Below are positions 1 to 7,603 of a stretch of DNA of 13,771 nt, in pieces. This stretch comes from GCA-2862545 sp047609825. Lineage in GTDB: Bacteria > Myxococcota_A > UBA796 > GCA-2862545. The notes beneath the pieces were generated by a model. That model worked only from the letters and a program-made list of their open reading frames with translations. It did not search any database and was not told where the DNA came from. The stretch lies in contig JBLFXJ010000217.1 of the NCBI GenBank assembly GCA_047609825.1, positions 1 through 13,771 on the forward strand. Reading direction: 5' to 3'. The number at the start of each line of letters is the position of its first letter. Within the stretch, counting starts at the first letter, position 1. A program made the translations under genes and the position numbers.

Positions 1-2
1 CG

Positions 3-1052
3 CTCGCTGAGTGCCAGGGAACCGACGGCCCGATCCCGTGCCCCGACGAGGGCGGCTCGGCCACCTGCGCCGACACCCCGCTGTGCGGGCAGGACGCCCA
101 GTATGGCTGGGACACGGTCCGCGATCCCGACCAGCGCTACACCGTGGTGGGCGCCGACACCGAGCCGGTGGTGACCGACACGGTGACGGGGCTGGTCTGG
201 CAGGGCTGCGCCAGCGGTCAGGGTGCGGGCTGTGCGGGCGAGGCCACCCGCGGCTCATGGCATGGCGCGGCCGCCACCTGCGACGGGCTCGACTGGGGCG
301 GGCACGCCGACTGGGAGCTGCCAACGGCCCCAGCACTTCAGTCCATCGTGGACTACGGCACCACCTCGCCGGCGATGAACACCGACGCCTTCGCCAACGC
401 CCCGAGCCGGTTCGACGTGGACGGGGACGAGTGGTGGATCGAGTGCACCTGGACGGCGACCGAATCCGCCGATGACCCGGACATCATGTGGGCGGTGATG
501 GTGAACAGCGGCGACGTGTTGGCGGGCTCAGGCGTGGACTATCACCTGCACGACAAGGACGCGTCCGGGTGGGAGGGCTGCTACACCCGGTGCGTTCGGC
601 CAGGCCCGACGCCGACTCATGCGCGGTTCCTCGCCGCGGGCACCGATGCGGAGCCCGTTGTGGCGGACGTGGTGACCCAGCGGTCGTGGCAGGGCTGCTC
701 GGTGGGCCAGCAGGGCCCCGACTGCGACGGCCCGGCCACCATGCTGCCGTGGGCCGAGGCGTTGTCGGCCTGCGAGGGGCTGGAGTGGGCCGGCTACAGC
801 GACTGGCGGCTGCCGAACGTGACCGAGCTGCGCAACGTGGTGGACCTGTCCTTCACCCGGCCCGCCATCGACCCGGAGTGGTTCCCGAACACGCCGTACT
901 ACGTCGGGGGCGACGATCGGGAGGGCCAGTACTGGTCGTCGACCGCCCGGTGGTACAACGCGTTCGCCCTGTACGTGTCGTTCCACGACGGCGGCAACCA
1001 CTTCTATGTGCAGGACGAAGCCCGACATGTGCGGTGCGTGCGGGGCGGGTGA
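3..1052 (+). CDS. Protein with two DUF1566 (Lcl C-terminal) modules, 5' end outside window
   Basis: The frame is open from the left edge to a TGA at 1050-1052, leaving 349 visible residues and no start. Two modules of the DUF1566/Lcl_C family are visible. Module 1 (about residues 50-198) has VTGLVWQGC, DWELP at 103-107 and ends in RCVRPG. Module 2 (about 205-347) has WQGC, GYSDWRLP at 264-271, YWSS at 310-313 and ends in RHVRCVRGG. These are the usual landmarks: WQ, DWRLP, YWSS and VRCVR. Many paired Cys suggest disulfides and an exported location. Such modules are common in surface or secreted proteins of Myxococcota and other Gram-negatives; the biochemical role is poorly known. Module 1 is diverged, with WWIECTWTAT where module 2 has the canonical YWSST. 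The next gene converges on it only 16 nt away. The family call is firm; function is unknown. Confidence 0.85.
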   Translation, partial: LAECQGTDGPIPCPDEGGSATCADTPLCGQDAQYGWDTVRDPDQRYTVVGADTEPVVTDTVTGLVWQGCASGQGAGCAGEATRGSWHGAAATCDGLDWGGHADWELPTAPALQSIVDYGTTSPAMNTDAFANAPSRFDVDGDEWWIECTWTATESADDPDIMWAVMVNSGDVLAGSGVDYHLHDKDASGWEGCYTRCVRPGPTPTHARFLAAGTDAEPVVADVVTQRSWQGCSVGQQGPDCDGPATMLPWAEALSACEGLEWAGYSDWRLPNVTELRNVVDLSFTRPAIDPEWFPNTPYYVGGDDREGQYWSSTARWYNAFALYVSFHDGGNHFYVQDEARHVRCVRGG

Positions 1053-1057
1053 CCGCC
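1044..1057. terminator. Small GC hairpin across the stop codon between convergent genes
   Basis: GGCGG (1044-1048) and CCGCC (1053-1057) form a perfect 5-bp stem around a GTGA loop, a GNRA-type tetraloop that contains the TGA stop of the DUF1566 gene. It sits between two converging genes, where transcription from both sides should end. No T-tract follows on either strand, so it does not meet the intrinsic terminator pattern. It may only be a weak bidirectional stop or a chance GC palindrome. Confidence 0.25.
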
Positions 1058-1068
1058 GTAGGCCTGAA

Positions 1069-1596
1069 TCACTCCACCGACAGGGTCATCGTGATGTCGA
1101 TGATGCGCACACCGTCCACGCGGAACCGATCTGGCGTGCGGCCCAGCTCCACGAACCCCTCGCTCTGGTACAACGCGATGGCGGCGGGGTTGTGGGCGAA
1201 CACGCCGAGGTCGAGCCAGGCCACCCCCGGGGCCTCGACGCACCACTCCACCACGGCCCGGAGCAGCGCACGGGCATGCCCTTGCCGGCGGGCGGCAGGA
1301 CGCACTCCCATGCCCAGGTGCAGCCGGTGGGACTCGGAGGGCAGCCCCCCGCCGCTGATGTGCGCCACCCCGACCAGCGTGCCGTCGGTCCAGGCGCCCC
1401 AGTACCGCCGCCAGTCGCGGGCACCCACGGGTGCTGTGATCCGGCTGGCCGTGCGCTGGGCGAAGTCGGGCGGCAGCGGGTCGCCCGCGGGGTAGGGCCC
1501 GTGGTGGTGCTCGGCGACGCCCGACAGCGCGCTCATCTCGTTCTCGTAGGCGACGAATGCAGGGACGTCATCCGGCGTGAGCAGGCGCACGGTCAC
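1069..1596 (-). CDS. GNAT-family N-acetyltransferase
   Basis: A 175-residue protein of typical GNAT length. Motif A, the acetyl-CoA pyrophosphate loop, is visible as LGMGVRPAARRQGHA around residues 94-108, matching the Q/RxxGxG/A pattern. Motif B follows as NPAAIALYQSEGF (136-148). GNATs transfer the acetyl group of acetyl-CoA to an amine of a small molecule or protein; the acceptor cannot be told from sequence. The start is GTG at 1596, one base after the psd stop, with GGAGGG about 5 nt upstream inside the end of psd, so translational coupling is very likely. A second in-frame GTG lies two codons later. The same frame stays open far upstream, but that part overlaps psd and is a shadow. It is the last gene of the minus-strand cluster and probably cytoplasmic. 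Confidence 0.85.
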   Translation of the reverse strand: MTVRLLTPDDVPAFVAYENEMSALSGVAEHHHGPYPAGDPLPPDFAQRTASRITAPVGARDWRRYWGAWTDGTLVGVAHISGGGLPSESHRLHLGMGVRPAARRQGHARALLRAVVEWCVEAPGVAWLDLGVFAHNPAAIALYQSEGFVELGRTPDRFRVDGVRIIDITMTLSVE

Positions 1597-1597
1597 G

Positions 1598-2425
1598 TCA
1601 GCCCTCCAGTCGCAGCGGGCGCCGGCCGATGCTGCGGCCCACCCGCACGGTCTCACCCACCTCGACCGACCACTGCCACCGCCCCGGGGGCGCCACGAGC
1701 ACCACCGTGCTGCCCAAGTGGAAGGTGCCGAGCCAGCCGGCGCGCTCGAGCCGATGGGGCGGGTCGAGGCGGGCACCTGCTGCGGTGCCGCCCGTGTTCG
1801 TGACCAGATCGGTGACGGCCGCGGTGATTCGCCCCACTCCGAACGCGCCGACAAGCACCACCTCGAGGTCGCCCTCGCTGGTCTCGCACCGCACCACCAG
1901 GCGCTCGTTGCGGGCGAACAGGTCGTCGATGCGACGCACCGCGGCTGGGAACACCGGCCACAGGGTGCCCGGAACGTAGTGCCAGCTGGTGGCCTCGCCC
2001 TCCCGCGGCACGTGCACCCGGTGGTAGTCCTTTGGCGACAGGTACAGCACCACCACGTCGGCCTCGCCGTCGAGGGGATGGCCGACCAGCGCCCCAACGT
2101 CCAGCGTGCGGCCCGGTGCGAGGGCGATGCGGCCGTCTGCCGTGGGGCCGACCCAGGCGCAGGTGCCGTCGACCGGCGACACGATGGCCTCGGGCGCGTC
2201 ATCCACCGGGCGTGCGCCATCCCGCAGCGTGCGGGTGAACAGCGCCTCGAGGGTGGGGTAGTCGGTGAGCTCGCCCTCGGCCTCGCTCAGGTCCACCCCA
2301 TAGGCCTTGACGAAGGCCGCGGTGATCCAGCGCGACGCCCGGCTGCGCGCCACACGGCCCATGGCCCGCGCGCCGCGGCGGCGGGGCACGAGGGACAGGG
2401 CGCTCACGATGAGGGCATCCTTCAT
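1598..2425 (-). CDS. psd: Phosphatidylserine decarboxylase proenzyme
   Basis: A 275-residue protein with the phosphatidylserine decarboxylase signature. It removes CO2 from phosphatidylserine to give phosphatidylethanolamine at the inner face of the cytoplasmic membrane. The known Asp-His-Ser set is present: Asp86 in PVDG (84-87), the His residues of DYHRVH (133-138), and Ser239 in LGST (237-240). In this family the chain cleaves itself between Gly and Ser of LGST, turning the Ser into the pyruvoyl cofactor. FTRTLRDGARP (63-73) is the usual N-terminal block. ATG at 2425 has GGGAG 5 nt upstream. It lies 17 nt after the Cys-rich lipoprotein gene and 1 nt before the GNAT gene, so it appears to sit inside the operon. 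No phosphatidylserine synthase is in the window. Complete and apparently functional. Confidence 0.93.
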   Translation of the reverse strand: MKDALIVSALSLVPRRRGARAMGRVARSRASRWITAAFVKAYGVDLSEAEGELTDYPTLEALFTRTLRDGARPVDDAPEAIVSPVDGTCAWVGPTADGRIALAPGRTLDVGALVGHPLDGEADVVVLYLSPKDYHRVHVPREGEATSWHYVPGTLWPVFPAAVRRIDDLFARNERLVVRCETSEGDLEVVLVGAFGVGRITAAVTDLVTNTGGTAAGARLDPPHRLERAGWLGTFHLGSTVVLVAPPGRWQWSVEVGETVRVGRSIGRRPLRLEG

Positions 2426-2442
2426 GAGCGCTCCCGGGGGAC

Positions 2443-2889
2443 CTACTGGCCGCCGCTGCCCGTGGGGGGGAGCATGCCGGGCTTGCCGTTCGGCTTCGCC
2501 TTGCCGCGGCGACGGTTGCCGCCGCCCGCGGGCACCTCATCCTTGAGCGTCCAGGTGCACTGGCCCTCATGGCAGCCGCAGGCGTCCAGCACGGCGAAGC
2601 ACGCCTTGACCTCGGCGGTGGTCATCAGGTCGGCAGCGCCGGCGGTGGTGGTGCACACCTCCAGGCTCGCGCCGCCCTTCGCGCAGTCGTCGTCCGTGGT
2701 GCACTCGTCGGCCGCCTGAGGCTTCTCCACGCGGTCGCCACACTCCTCGTACAGGCTCTGCGGCGTGGCCTTCGGCGCGGGCTCGGGCGCAGGCGCAGGC
2801 GCGGGCTCCGGCTCCGGCGCGGGCTCGGGGGTCGCTTCGGTACCGCCACAGGCGGCGAGCAGGAGCAGGGTTGTGAGCAGGCGCGTCAT
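2443..2889 (-). CDS. Small Cys-rich lipoprotein with Pro/Glu/Ala tether
   Basis: A 148-residue protein I cannot assign to a named family. Residues 1-14 are a lipoprotein signal peptide with lipobox LAAC, so Cys14 would be lipidated. Residues 21-42 are a PE/PA-rich low-complexity tether. The rest holds eight more Cys (50, 63, 69, 79, 97, 104, 106, 111), including the cluster CGCHEGQC at 104-111, consistent with a disulfide-bonded periplasmic domain. The C-terminus is basic and Gly-rich. CGC contains no CxxCH, so there is no classical haem site. ATG at 2889 has only a weak ribosome binding site. It stands 56 nt after the phosphatase gene and 17 nt before psd. Short lipoproteins with patterns like TTDDDC followed by a CxC cluster are seen in Myxococcota-type genomes; their function is unknown. 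Confidence 0.8.
   Translation of the reverse strand: MTRLLTTLLLLAACGGTEATPEPAPEPEPAPAPAPEPAPKATPQSLYEECGDRVEKPQAADECTTDDDCAKGGASLEVCTTTAGAADLMTTAEVKACFAVLDACGCHEGQCTWTLKDEVPAGGGNRRRGKAKPNGKPGMLPPTGSGGQ
2770..2829 (-). repeat. Low-complexity coding repeat (Pro-Glu/Pro-Ala tether)
   Basis: On the minus strand, codon pairs for Pro-Glu and Pro-Ala alternate for about 20 codons, a near-6-bp repeat with drifted units. It codes for the tether between the lipid anchor and the Cys-rich domain. Such stretches can change length by slippage. It is coding throughout. Confidence 0.7.
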
Positions 2890-2945
2890 TCGTCATCCGG
2901 TCGGGAGGTGGTGCGGGGACGGTCCCCGGGCGGAGGCAGGATAGT

Positions 2946-4280
2946 TCACCCGGCCTCGTCGTCAATCGCCGAGTTCATGGTGGGGACACAGGCGGTCTGT
3001 TGCCATGGGCCGTCCACACCGCGCTGGAACCGTGTGCAGCCCGGGCCGCCCACCTTCAGCTCGGGGCGGTTTCGCTCGATCTCCGTGGCACATTCGGCAT
3101 AGCCGTCCTCGGTGGCCTTGTCGTATGCCGCGGTGATGCGGTGCACCTCCACGGCGAGTGTCTCAGCGCTGGCCTCGACGATGGCGAAGCCGAGGGTGCA
3201 GTAGGATTCGACGGCCATCTCGGACCGCCGCCGCTCGCCCTGGGGGCCGGGCCCGGAGGTCTTTCCGCCTGCGCCGACCACCACCGACGCGGTGCCGTCG
3301 GGATCGAGATGCACCTGGGTGTTGTGGTCGTGGCCCGACAGGTACAGCGGCGCCTGCCCCCGCACCTCCTCGTCGAACAGCCGGCGAAGCGCGCGGCCCC
3401 GCCACAGCGGGAGGCCTTGGTCACGGTAGTGTCCAACGTCGCCGTGGTGACCATTGCTCCGCCACGGGTGGTGGCCGACCACGATCGTCCACGGCAGTTC
3501 GGAGGTGATCAGGCTGTGGGCGGCGGCCTGCAGCGGCGTGAAGTCGCGCTCGCGCACACCGGGATCGCCCTTGCAGCGGATGCCGCGCGCGCCCATCCGC
3601 GTGTTGCACCGTCGCACCACGAAGTTGGTGTCCAGCGCCACCAGCGACAGGGGCCCGGACTCGGCCTGCCAGAAGTGCGCATCCCCGCCGACCGTGACCT
3701 CCCGCGCGGCGTCCAACGCCACCAGGTCGCGGAACATGCGCTGTGCCCGGTCGCGCTCCGGCGCCTCGTAGTCGCCGTAGGCCACCGGCCCCCAGTCGTG
3801 GTTGCCGAGCACGAACCGCAGGTCGCCGGCCCAGGACCAGGCGTCGACGAAGTTGCCGAGCCAGGCCGTGTCGTCGGCCCCCTGGACACCGTTGGTGTAG
3901 AGGTTGTCGCCGAGGAACACCGCCCCATCACAGGTGCCGCCGCAGGCCGCCTGGGCCGCCTTCGACACGGCGAGGGGGCCCGCCGCCACCTGGGTGCGGT
4001 CGTCGGCGCGGCGGATCCCGGCATCTCCGGTGAGCACGAGGCGAACGGTGTCGTCTCCCCCGAGAGCGGGCTGCGGACGCCACGACTGGCCCACCTCGCG
4101 CTGCACCTCGCACGCGGCGGTTTCGGGGGTGGGCGTCACGCCCTCGTCGGCGGGGCGGCAGGCGCTGTCGATGGCCATGTCGCTGGGGTGCGGCTCGAAC
4201 ACCAGCCGCTGCATGCGCGGGCCGGCGCACCCCGCGAGGAGGAGGACGGTGATGATCGGGAGATTCGAAGTCGGCAGCAT
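2946..4280 (-). CDS. Purple acid phosphatase-like metallophosphoesterase, lipoprotein
   Basis: A 444-residue calcineurin-like phosphoesterase. The lipobox ends at Cys18 (LAGC), so it is an anchored lipoprotein. The motifs follow the tartrate-resistant (ACP5-type) purple acid phosphatase order: GDAG (85-88), GDNLYTNGV (124-132), GNHDW (159-163), GHHP (269-272) and GHDHN (316-320), then VVVGAGG. The seven PAP metal ligands map to Asp86, Asp125, Tyr128, Asn160, His270, His317 and His319. Tyr128 is diagnostic, because in PAPs this Tyr binds Fe(III) and gives the purple colour. The expected activity is hydrolysis of phosphate monoesters or anhydrides outside the cytoplasmic membrane. The N-terminal stretch 19-75 and the C-terminal Cys-containing tail are extra to the catalytic core. 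ATG at 4280 has GGAGG about 10 nt upstream, and the gene starts 25 nt after the preceding stop. The native substrate is unknown. Confidence 0.88.
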   Translation of the reverse strand: MLPTSNLPIITVLLLAGCAGPRMQRLVFEPHPSDMAIDSACRPADEGVTPTPETAACEVQREVGQSWRPQPALGGDDTVRLVLTGDAGIRRADDRTQVAAGPLAVSKAAQAACGGTCDGAVFLGDNLYTNGVQGADDTAWLGNFVDAWSWAGDLRFVLGNHDWGPVAYGDYEAPERDRAQRMFRDLVALDAAREVTVGGDAHFWQAESGPLSLVALDTNFVVRRCNTRMGARGIRCKGDPGVRERDFTPLQAAAHSLITSELPWTIVVGHHPWRSNGHHGDVGHYRDQGLPLWRGRALRRLFDEEVRGQAPLYLSGHDHNTQVHLDPDGTASVVVGAGGKTSGPGPQGERRRSEMAVESYCTLGFAIVEASAETLAVEVHRITAAYDKATEDGYAECATEIERNRPELKVGGPGCTRFQRGVDGPWQQTACVPTMNSAIDDEAG

Positions 4281-4305
4281 TGAGAGTGCGCCTCCGATCC
4301 CACCT

Positions 4306-6306
4306 CTACTCGCCGTTGTCGGTCACGTCGATCCGGCCGCCGACTGCCTCCTCGCCGATGGCCTCGGCGGCAGCTTCCGCGTCGATCTGTGCGAGGGAAG
4401 CGTTCGACGCAATGGTCAGGTTCTCGCCGATGGATCCGATCGTGTGCAGTCCGGTCACGTCCACGAGCCCATCGTTTTCGACCACCGCCAACGAGCCCTC
4501 GATGGCGGTGATGAACCGCAGGTGGTTCAGGTGGGTGATGCTGTGGCAGCGGGCCAGCTGGACGAACCCGTTCACCTGGTCCAGCCGGCCCAGGCCGCGC
4601 AGGTCGATGAGGCTCGGCAGGTCGCGTAGGTCCACCCCCTCGAGCTCGCGCACGAGGTCGATCCGCGGCAGTCGGAGCAGCGCAGAATTGTCGTTGACCA
4701 CGAGGCGCCCGGTCACCTGGCGCAGCGCACCGAACCCCTCCACCGAGGTGAGCGCGGCGTTGTCCTGGATCCGGAGATCGCCGCCGAGCCGCTCCAGCCC
4801 GAAGAACCCGAACACCCGGTAGAGGGACGCGTTTGCCGACACCTCGAGCCCGCCGTCCAGGGTCTCGAGCACCGGGAACAGGTCCACGGTGAGCAGCGCT
4901 GGGTTGTCCTCGATGTGCACGGCCCGGGCGGAGGTGACCTGGTCGTGGGCCGGCAGCGAGACGAGCCCGGTGTTGCGCACGAGCAGGGGGGCATCGTCTG
5001 GGAGGACGGCATCTTCGCCGATCGACGTGAGGAACTCGTTGCCCTCCCACGTGGTGAGGACCGGCGCGTCGGTCACCTGGATACCCCCACCGACCCGCTC
5101 GAGGAGGAGGGCGGTGAGCAGCAGCTCGAGCTGGGGGTGATCGGCGACCACGAAGTCGCCGTCGAGGGAGGCCAGGCTGTGCAGCCCCACCAGCTCCACC
5201 AGGTCGCGGTTGCCGCGGAACACCAGATCGCCGCCGATGTGGGTGGTGCGCGGGAATCCGTTGAAGGCCACCATCGCGTCGTTGTCCACCACCTCGAGAT
5301 CGCCGCCGATGGACAGCGCGCTCTGGGTGTTGTCGAGGTCGACCAGTCGGCGGTTGCCGATCACGTGAACGTCGCCACCGAACACCACGACCCGGGGCAG
5401 CTCCACCCGCCGCAGCATCGGGTTCGCCTCGATGCGCACGTCGCCGGGCACCTCCACCAGCGCGCTCAGGTACAGCGCCTCCAGCAGCTCGGTGCCCTGC
5501 ACGATCACGTCGGCGCCGATCGCCTCCACCCCCTCGATGTCGAGGGTCCCGAGCGCGGGCGCATCGGTCAGGATCAGCGATCCACCGATGCTCTCCAGTG
5601 ACTCGAGCTCCAGTGTCGCGAGCGCTGCCGCCCCCTCCACCCTCAGGTCGCCGCCCACCCACTCCAGGTGCGGGGCGACGACCTCCGAGCGCTCGCCGAC
5701 CTGTAGATCGCCGTCCACCGCGCACAGGCAGGACAGGTCGGTGTCGGCGTCCACCACAAGATCGCCTCGCACGGCGTTGAACCCGTCGGCACAGGCGGTC
5801 GCCGCGTCGGACCACAGCAGCAGGTCGCACGGTCCCGGCTCGGGCTGGGTGATGGTGGACTCGGCGGGGGCACCACACGCGATCCATTCGACCAGGGCGT
5901 CCCGCTCGAGCGCCGTCATCCCACCTGCGGGGGGCATTGTCTGCACGCCCACCTGCACGGAGGTGGCGACCGCGCCTGCCCACCGCAGCACATCATCGCG
6001 GGTGTCGAGGGTCACCCCCTCGGGCGCACCGGACCGATCCACACCCTCGACGCTCGCTGAATGGCACGGGGCGCACCAGGTGGTGATCACGGGGTTGGCG
6101 AAGTTCTCCCAGCTGTACGGCGTGCCGTCGTCGCACTCGCCCGCCGTGGACGTGGAGGTGGGAGCGGTGCCCACAGGCGTGGACGCTGGCTCGGTGGACG
6201 GTGCCTCGGTGGACGAAGGATCCGGTCGGACGCCGGGACCCACCGTGTCAGACAGCCACGACACCTGCGCACAGCCCAGCAGCAGCAGCAGCGGCCACCA
6301 CCTCAT
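4306..6306 (-). CDS. Lipoprotein fusing a cytochrome c domain to L-domain-like solenoid repeats
   Basis: A 666-residue protein. A very short signal peptide ends in lipobox LLGC (Cys12). A Ser/Thr/Pro tether (about 30-56) leads to a cytochrome c-like domain with haem motif CAPCH (78-82) and a likely distal Met in TMPP at 124. From about residue 181 to the end run some twenty repeats of roughly 23 residues, each with a core like GGDLRIxDNxAL (for example around 218, 241 and 288). This resembles the receptor L-domain/Ecm33-type beta-solenoid rather than classical LRRs. The start is ATG at 6306, overlapping the stop of the DUF1501 gene as ATGA, so the two are coupled. The frame is open a further 389 codons upstream, but that part lies over the DUF1501 gene and lacks a signal peptide at its head. 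The likely role is a surface electron-carrying or binding protein; no enzyme activity can be assigned. Confidence 0.82.
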   Translation of the reverse strand: MRWWPLLLLLGCAQVSWLSDTVGPGVRPDPSSTEAPSTEPASTPVGTAPTSTSTAGECDDGTPYSWENFANPVITTWCAPCHSASVEGVDRSGAPEGVTLDTRDDVLRWAGAVATSVQVGVQTMPPAGGMTALERDALVEWIACGAPAESTITQPEPGPCDLLLWSDAATACADGFNAVRGDLVVDADTDLSCLCAVDGDLQVGERSEVVAPHLEWVGGDLRVEGAAALATLELESLESIGGSLILTDAPALGTLDIEGVEAIGADVIVQGTELLEALYLSALVEVPGDVRIEANPMLRRVELPRVVVFGGDVHVIGNRRLVDLDNTQSALSIGGDLEVVDNDAMVAFNGFPRTTHIGGDLVFRGNRDLVELVGLHSLASLDGDFVVADHPQLELLLTALLLERVGGGIQVTDAPVLTTWEGNEFLTSIGEDAVLPDDAPLLVRNTGLVSLPAHDQVTSARAVHIEDNPALLTVDLFPVLETLDGGLEVSANASLYRVFGFFGLERLGGDLRIQDNAALTSVEGFGALRQVTGRLVVNDNSALLRLPRIDLVRELEGVDLRDLPSLIDLRGLGRLDQVNGFVQLARCHSITHLNHLRFITAIEGSLAVVENDGLVDVTGLHTIGSIGENLTIASNASLAQIDAEAAAEAIGEEAVGGRIDVTDNGE
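4327..5766 (-). repeat. Tandem L-domain-like repeat array (coding)
   Basis: This part of the cytochrome-solenoid gene encodes about twenty repeats of roughly 23 residues (about 70 bp each). On the plus strand the reverse of the GGDL core recurs as variants of gatcgccgccgat about every 69-72 bp. Units are well diverged at DNA level, so this is an old protein repeat rather than a recent DNA expansion. Confidence 0.75.
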
Positions 6307-7598
6307 GCCATCGCCCCGAGGAACGGGCGGATCCCGGGGAACCACGGCTCGGGGTCGACCCCGACCAGCGCCAGCACGCCGGCGGCGAAGTTGTCGTACT
6401 TGCACAGCGCCCCGTGCGTGGGGTCGAGCTCTCCGGTGTCGAGGTTCATCGGGAGGGATTCGAGCAGATCGTCGGTGCCGCCGCGCACCCGTCCGCCCAC
6501 CACGCCGCCGCCGAACAGCAGGGCCGAGGTGTGGGGCCAGTGGTCCTTGCCGCCCTCCTCGTTGAACTTCGGCGTGCGGGTCATCTCTGAGAGCACCACC
6601 ACCACGGTGTCGTCCCACAGACCCGCCGCCTCGATGCCGTGCGCCAGGGTGGAGAGGCCGTTGAAGGTGCCGTCGTAGTTGTCGTGCTGGGGGAGGTTGC
6701 CGGTGTGGGTGTCCCAGCGGCGGGAGGTGTCCATCAGCACGGCGTGGCACAGGCCCATGGCGATGAACGACACGGCCAGCTCGGACTGGATGCTGAGGTT
6801 CGGTTCGCGGCCGAGGTTCAGCTGGTCGGTGATCGCGGTGGCTTGGGCGGCGAACCGCTCGGACCGGTCGAGGCTGATCGCTAGATCGGCGAGGCGTCGG
6901 TCGTTGTGGCCGCCGTCGGTGCGCGCCCGTCCGAACCGGTCGGCCCGCCGGCGGAGGAAGGCCCGCACCGCGTCGTCGTCCTCTGGGGTGGGGGTGAACT
7001 GCGGGTAGGACCAGTCCGATCCGGACGGCGGGTCGAAGGTGGCCTGGTCGTCGAGCAGGAGCTTGAGCTGGCTGCGGAACCCGACCCGTCCGGTAGAGGC
7101 CGCCAGGCTGCCCGCCAGGGAGAACCCCGACATGTCCACCGACCCGAGGGGGAGCGCGTCGCCGTGCACGCTGCCGGTCACCACAGTCATGTCCGGCACG
7201 GTGCCGTCGGCCGACCCGCTCAGCACCCGCTCGCGGCTCGGGTCGTGGGCGATGGAGCCGGTCCAGATGCCGTTGACAACCGCCACCCGGCTGCCGTAGT
7301 CGGCGAAGAAGGACCGCACCGCGGGCCGCTTGGCGTCGTTGACCATGATGGGCAGGCCGCCGAGGGTCTCCACCGCCTCCCGGTCGTCGGGGTTGTCGGG
7401 GTCTTGTTCGACCTCGGGCCCCTCGATCTCCGCCACGCCGAGCTTCGGGTCCATGCAGTAGGTGACATCCCACCCGCCGTTGGCGAGCACCACGATCAGG
7501 TGCTTCGCGGAGCCGGTGGCGCGGGCGCGGGTGGTGGCGGCGCCGAGGCCCACGAGGGGCGCGGCGGCGAGGGCGCGCAGCAGGTCACGGCGGTTCAT
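6303..7598 (-). CDS. DUF1501 family protein, Tat-type signal
   Basis: A 431-residue DUF1501 protein. This family belongs to the alkaline phosphatase/sulfatase superfamily, and its reaction is mostly unknown. The N-terminus MNRRDLL carries a twin-arginine motif, a hydrophobic stretch and an AxA-type cleavage site near residue 27, pointing to Tat export. Family landmarks are GGWD (41-44), a conserved HDPSRERVLSG block (118-128), WDTH (295-298), VVVLSEMTRTP (333-343) and GGKDHWPH (349-356), followed by GGGVVGG. The Asp and His residues in these blocks are the likely metal ligands. There is no sulfatase CxPSR nucleophile motif. ATG at 7598 has GAGG 4 nt upstream and lies 5 nt after the cytochrome lipoprotein stop; a longer in-frame start would overlap that gene. 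DUF1501 genes often neighbour DUF1549/DUF1800-type cytochrome genes, as here. Confidence 0.88.
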   Translation of the reverse strand: MNRRDLLRALAAAPLVGLGAATTRARATGSAKHLIVVLANGGWDVTYCMDPKLGVAEIEGPEVEQDPDNPDDREAVETLGGLPIMVNDAKRPAVRSFFADYGSRVAVVNGIWTGSIAHDPSRERVLSGSADGTVPDMTVVTGSVHGDALPLGSVDMSGFSLAGSLAASTGRVGFRSQLKLLLDDQATFDPPSGSDWSYPQFTPTPEDDDAVRAFLRRRADRFGRARTDGGHNDRRLADLAISLDRSERFAAQATAITDQLNLGREPNLSIQSELAVSFIAMGLCHAVLMDTSRRWDTHTGNLPQHDNYDGTFNGLSTLAHGIEAAGLWDDTVVVVLSEMTRTPKFNEEGGKDHWPHTSALLFGGGVVGGRVRGGTDDLLESLPMNLDTGELDPTHGALCKYDNFAAGVLALVGVDPEPWFPGIRPFLGAMA

Positions 7599-7603
7599 CG
7601 GCC

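Noticed and set aside
1597..2220. Upstream extension of the GNAT frame
   Set aside because: It overlaps psd, whose catalytic motifs prove the other frame. GTG 1596 with GGAGGG fits the GNAT family length.
2915..2927. GGGGAC/GTCCCC palindrome as a terminator between the phosphatase and Cys-rich lipoprotein genes
   Set aside because: The stem is at most 5-6 bp with a tiny loop and has no T-tract; the genes look co-transcribed.
3000..4283. 427-codon open frame on the plus strand opposite the phosphatase
   Set aside because: It mirrors the phosphatase codons and has low-complexity His/Val/Gly content without domain motifs.
4136..5983. 615-codon minus-strand frame within the solenoid gene
   Set aside because: Its translation is Arg/Gly-rich shadow sequence and it spans the gap to the phosphatase gene, while the repeat-bearing frame is clearly the coding one.
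6307..7473. Upstream in-frame extension of the cytochrome-solenoid gene to a 1055-residue protein
   Set aside because: The extra part lies wholly over the DUF1501 gene in another frame and is Arg/Pro-rich shadow translation. ATG 6306 gives a clean lipoprotein leader and an ATGA overlap.
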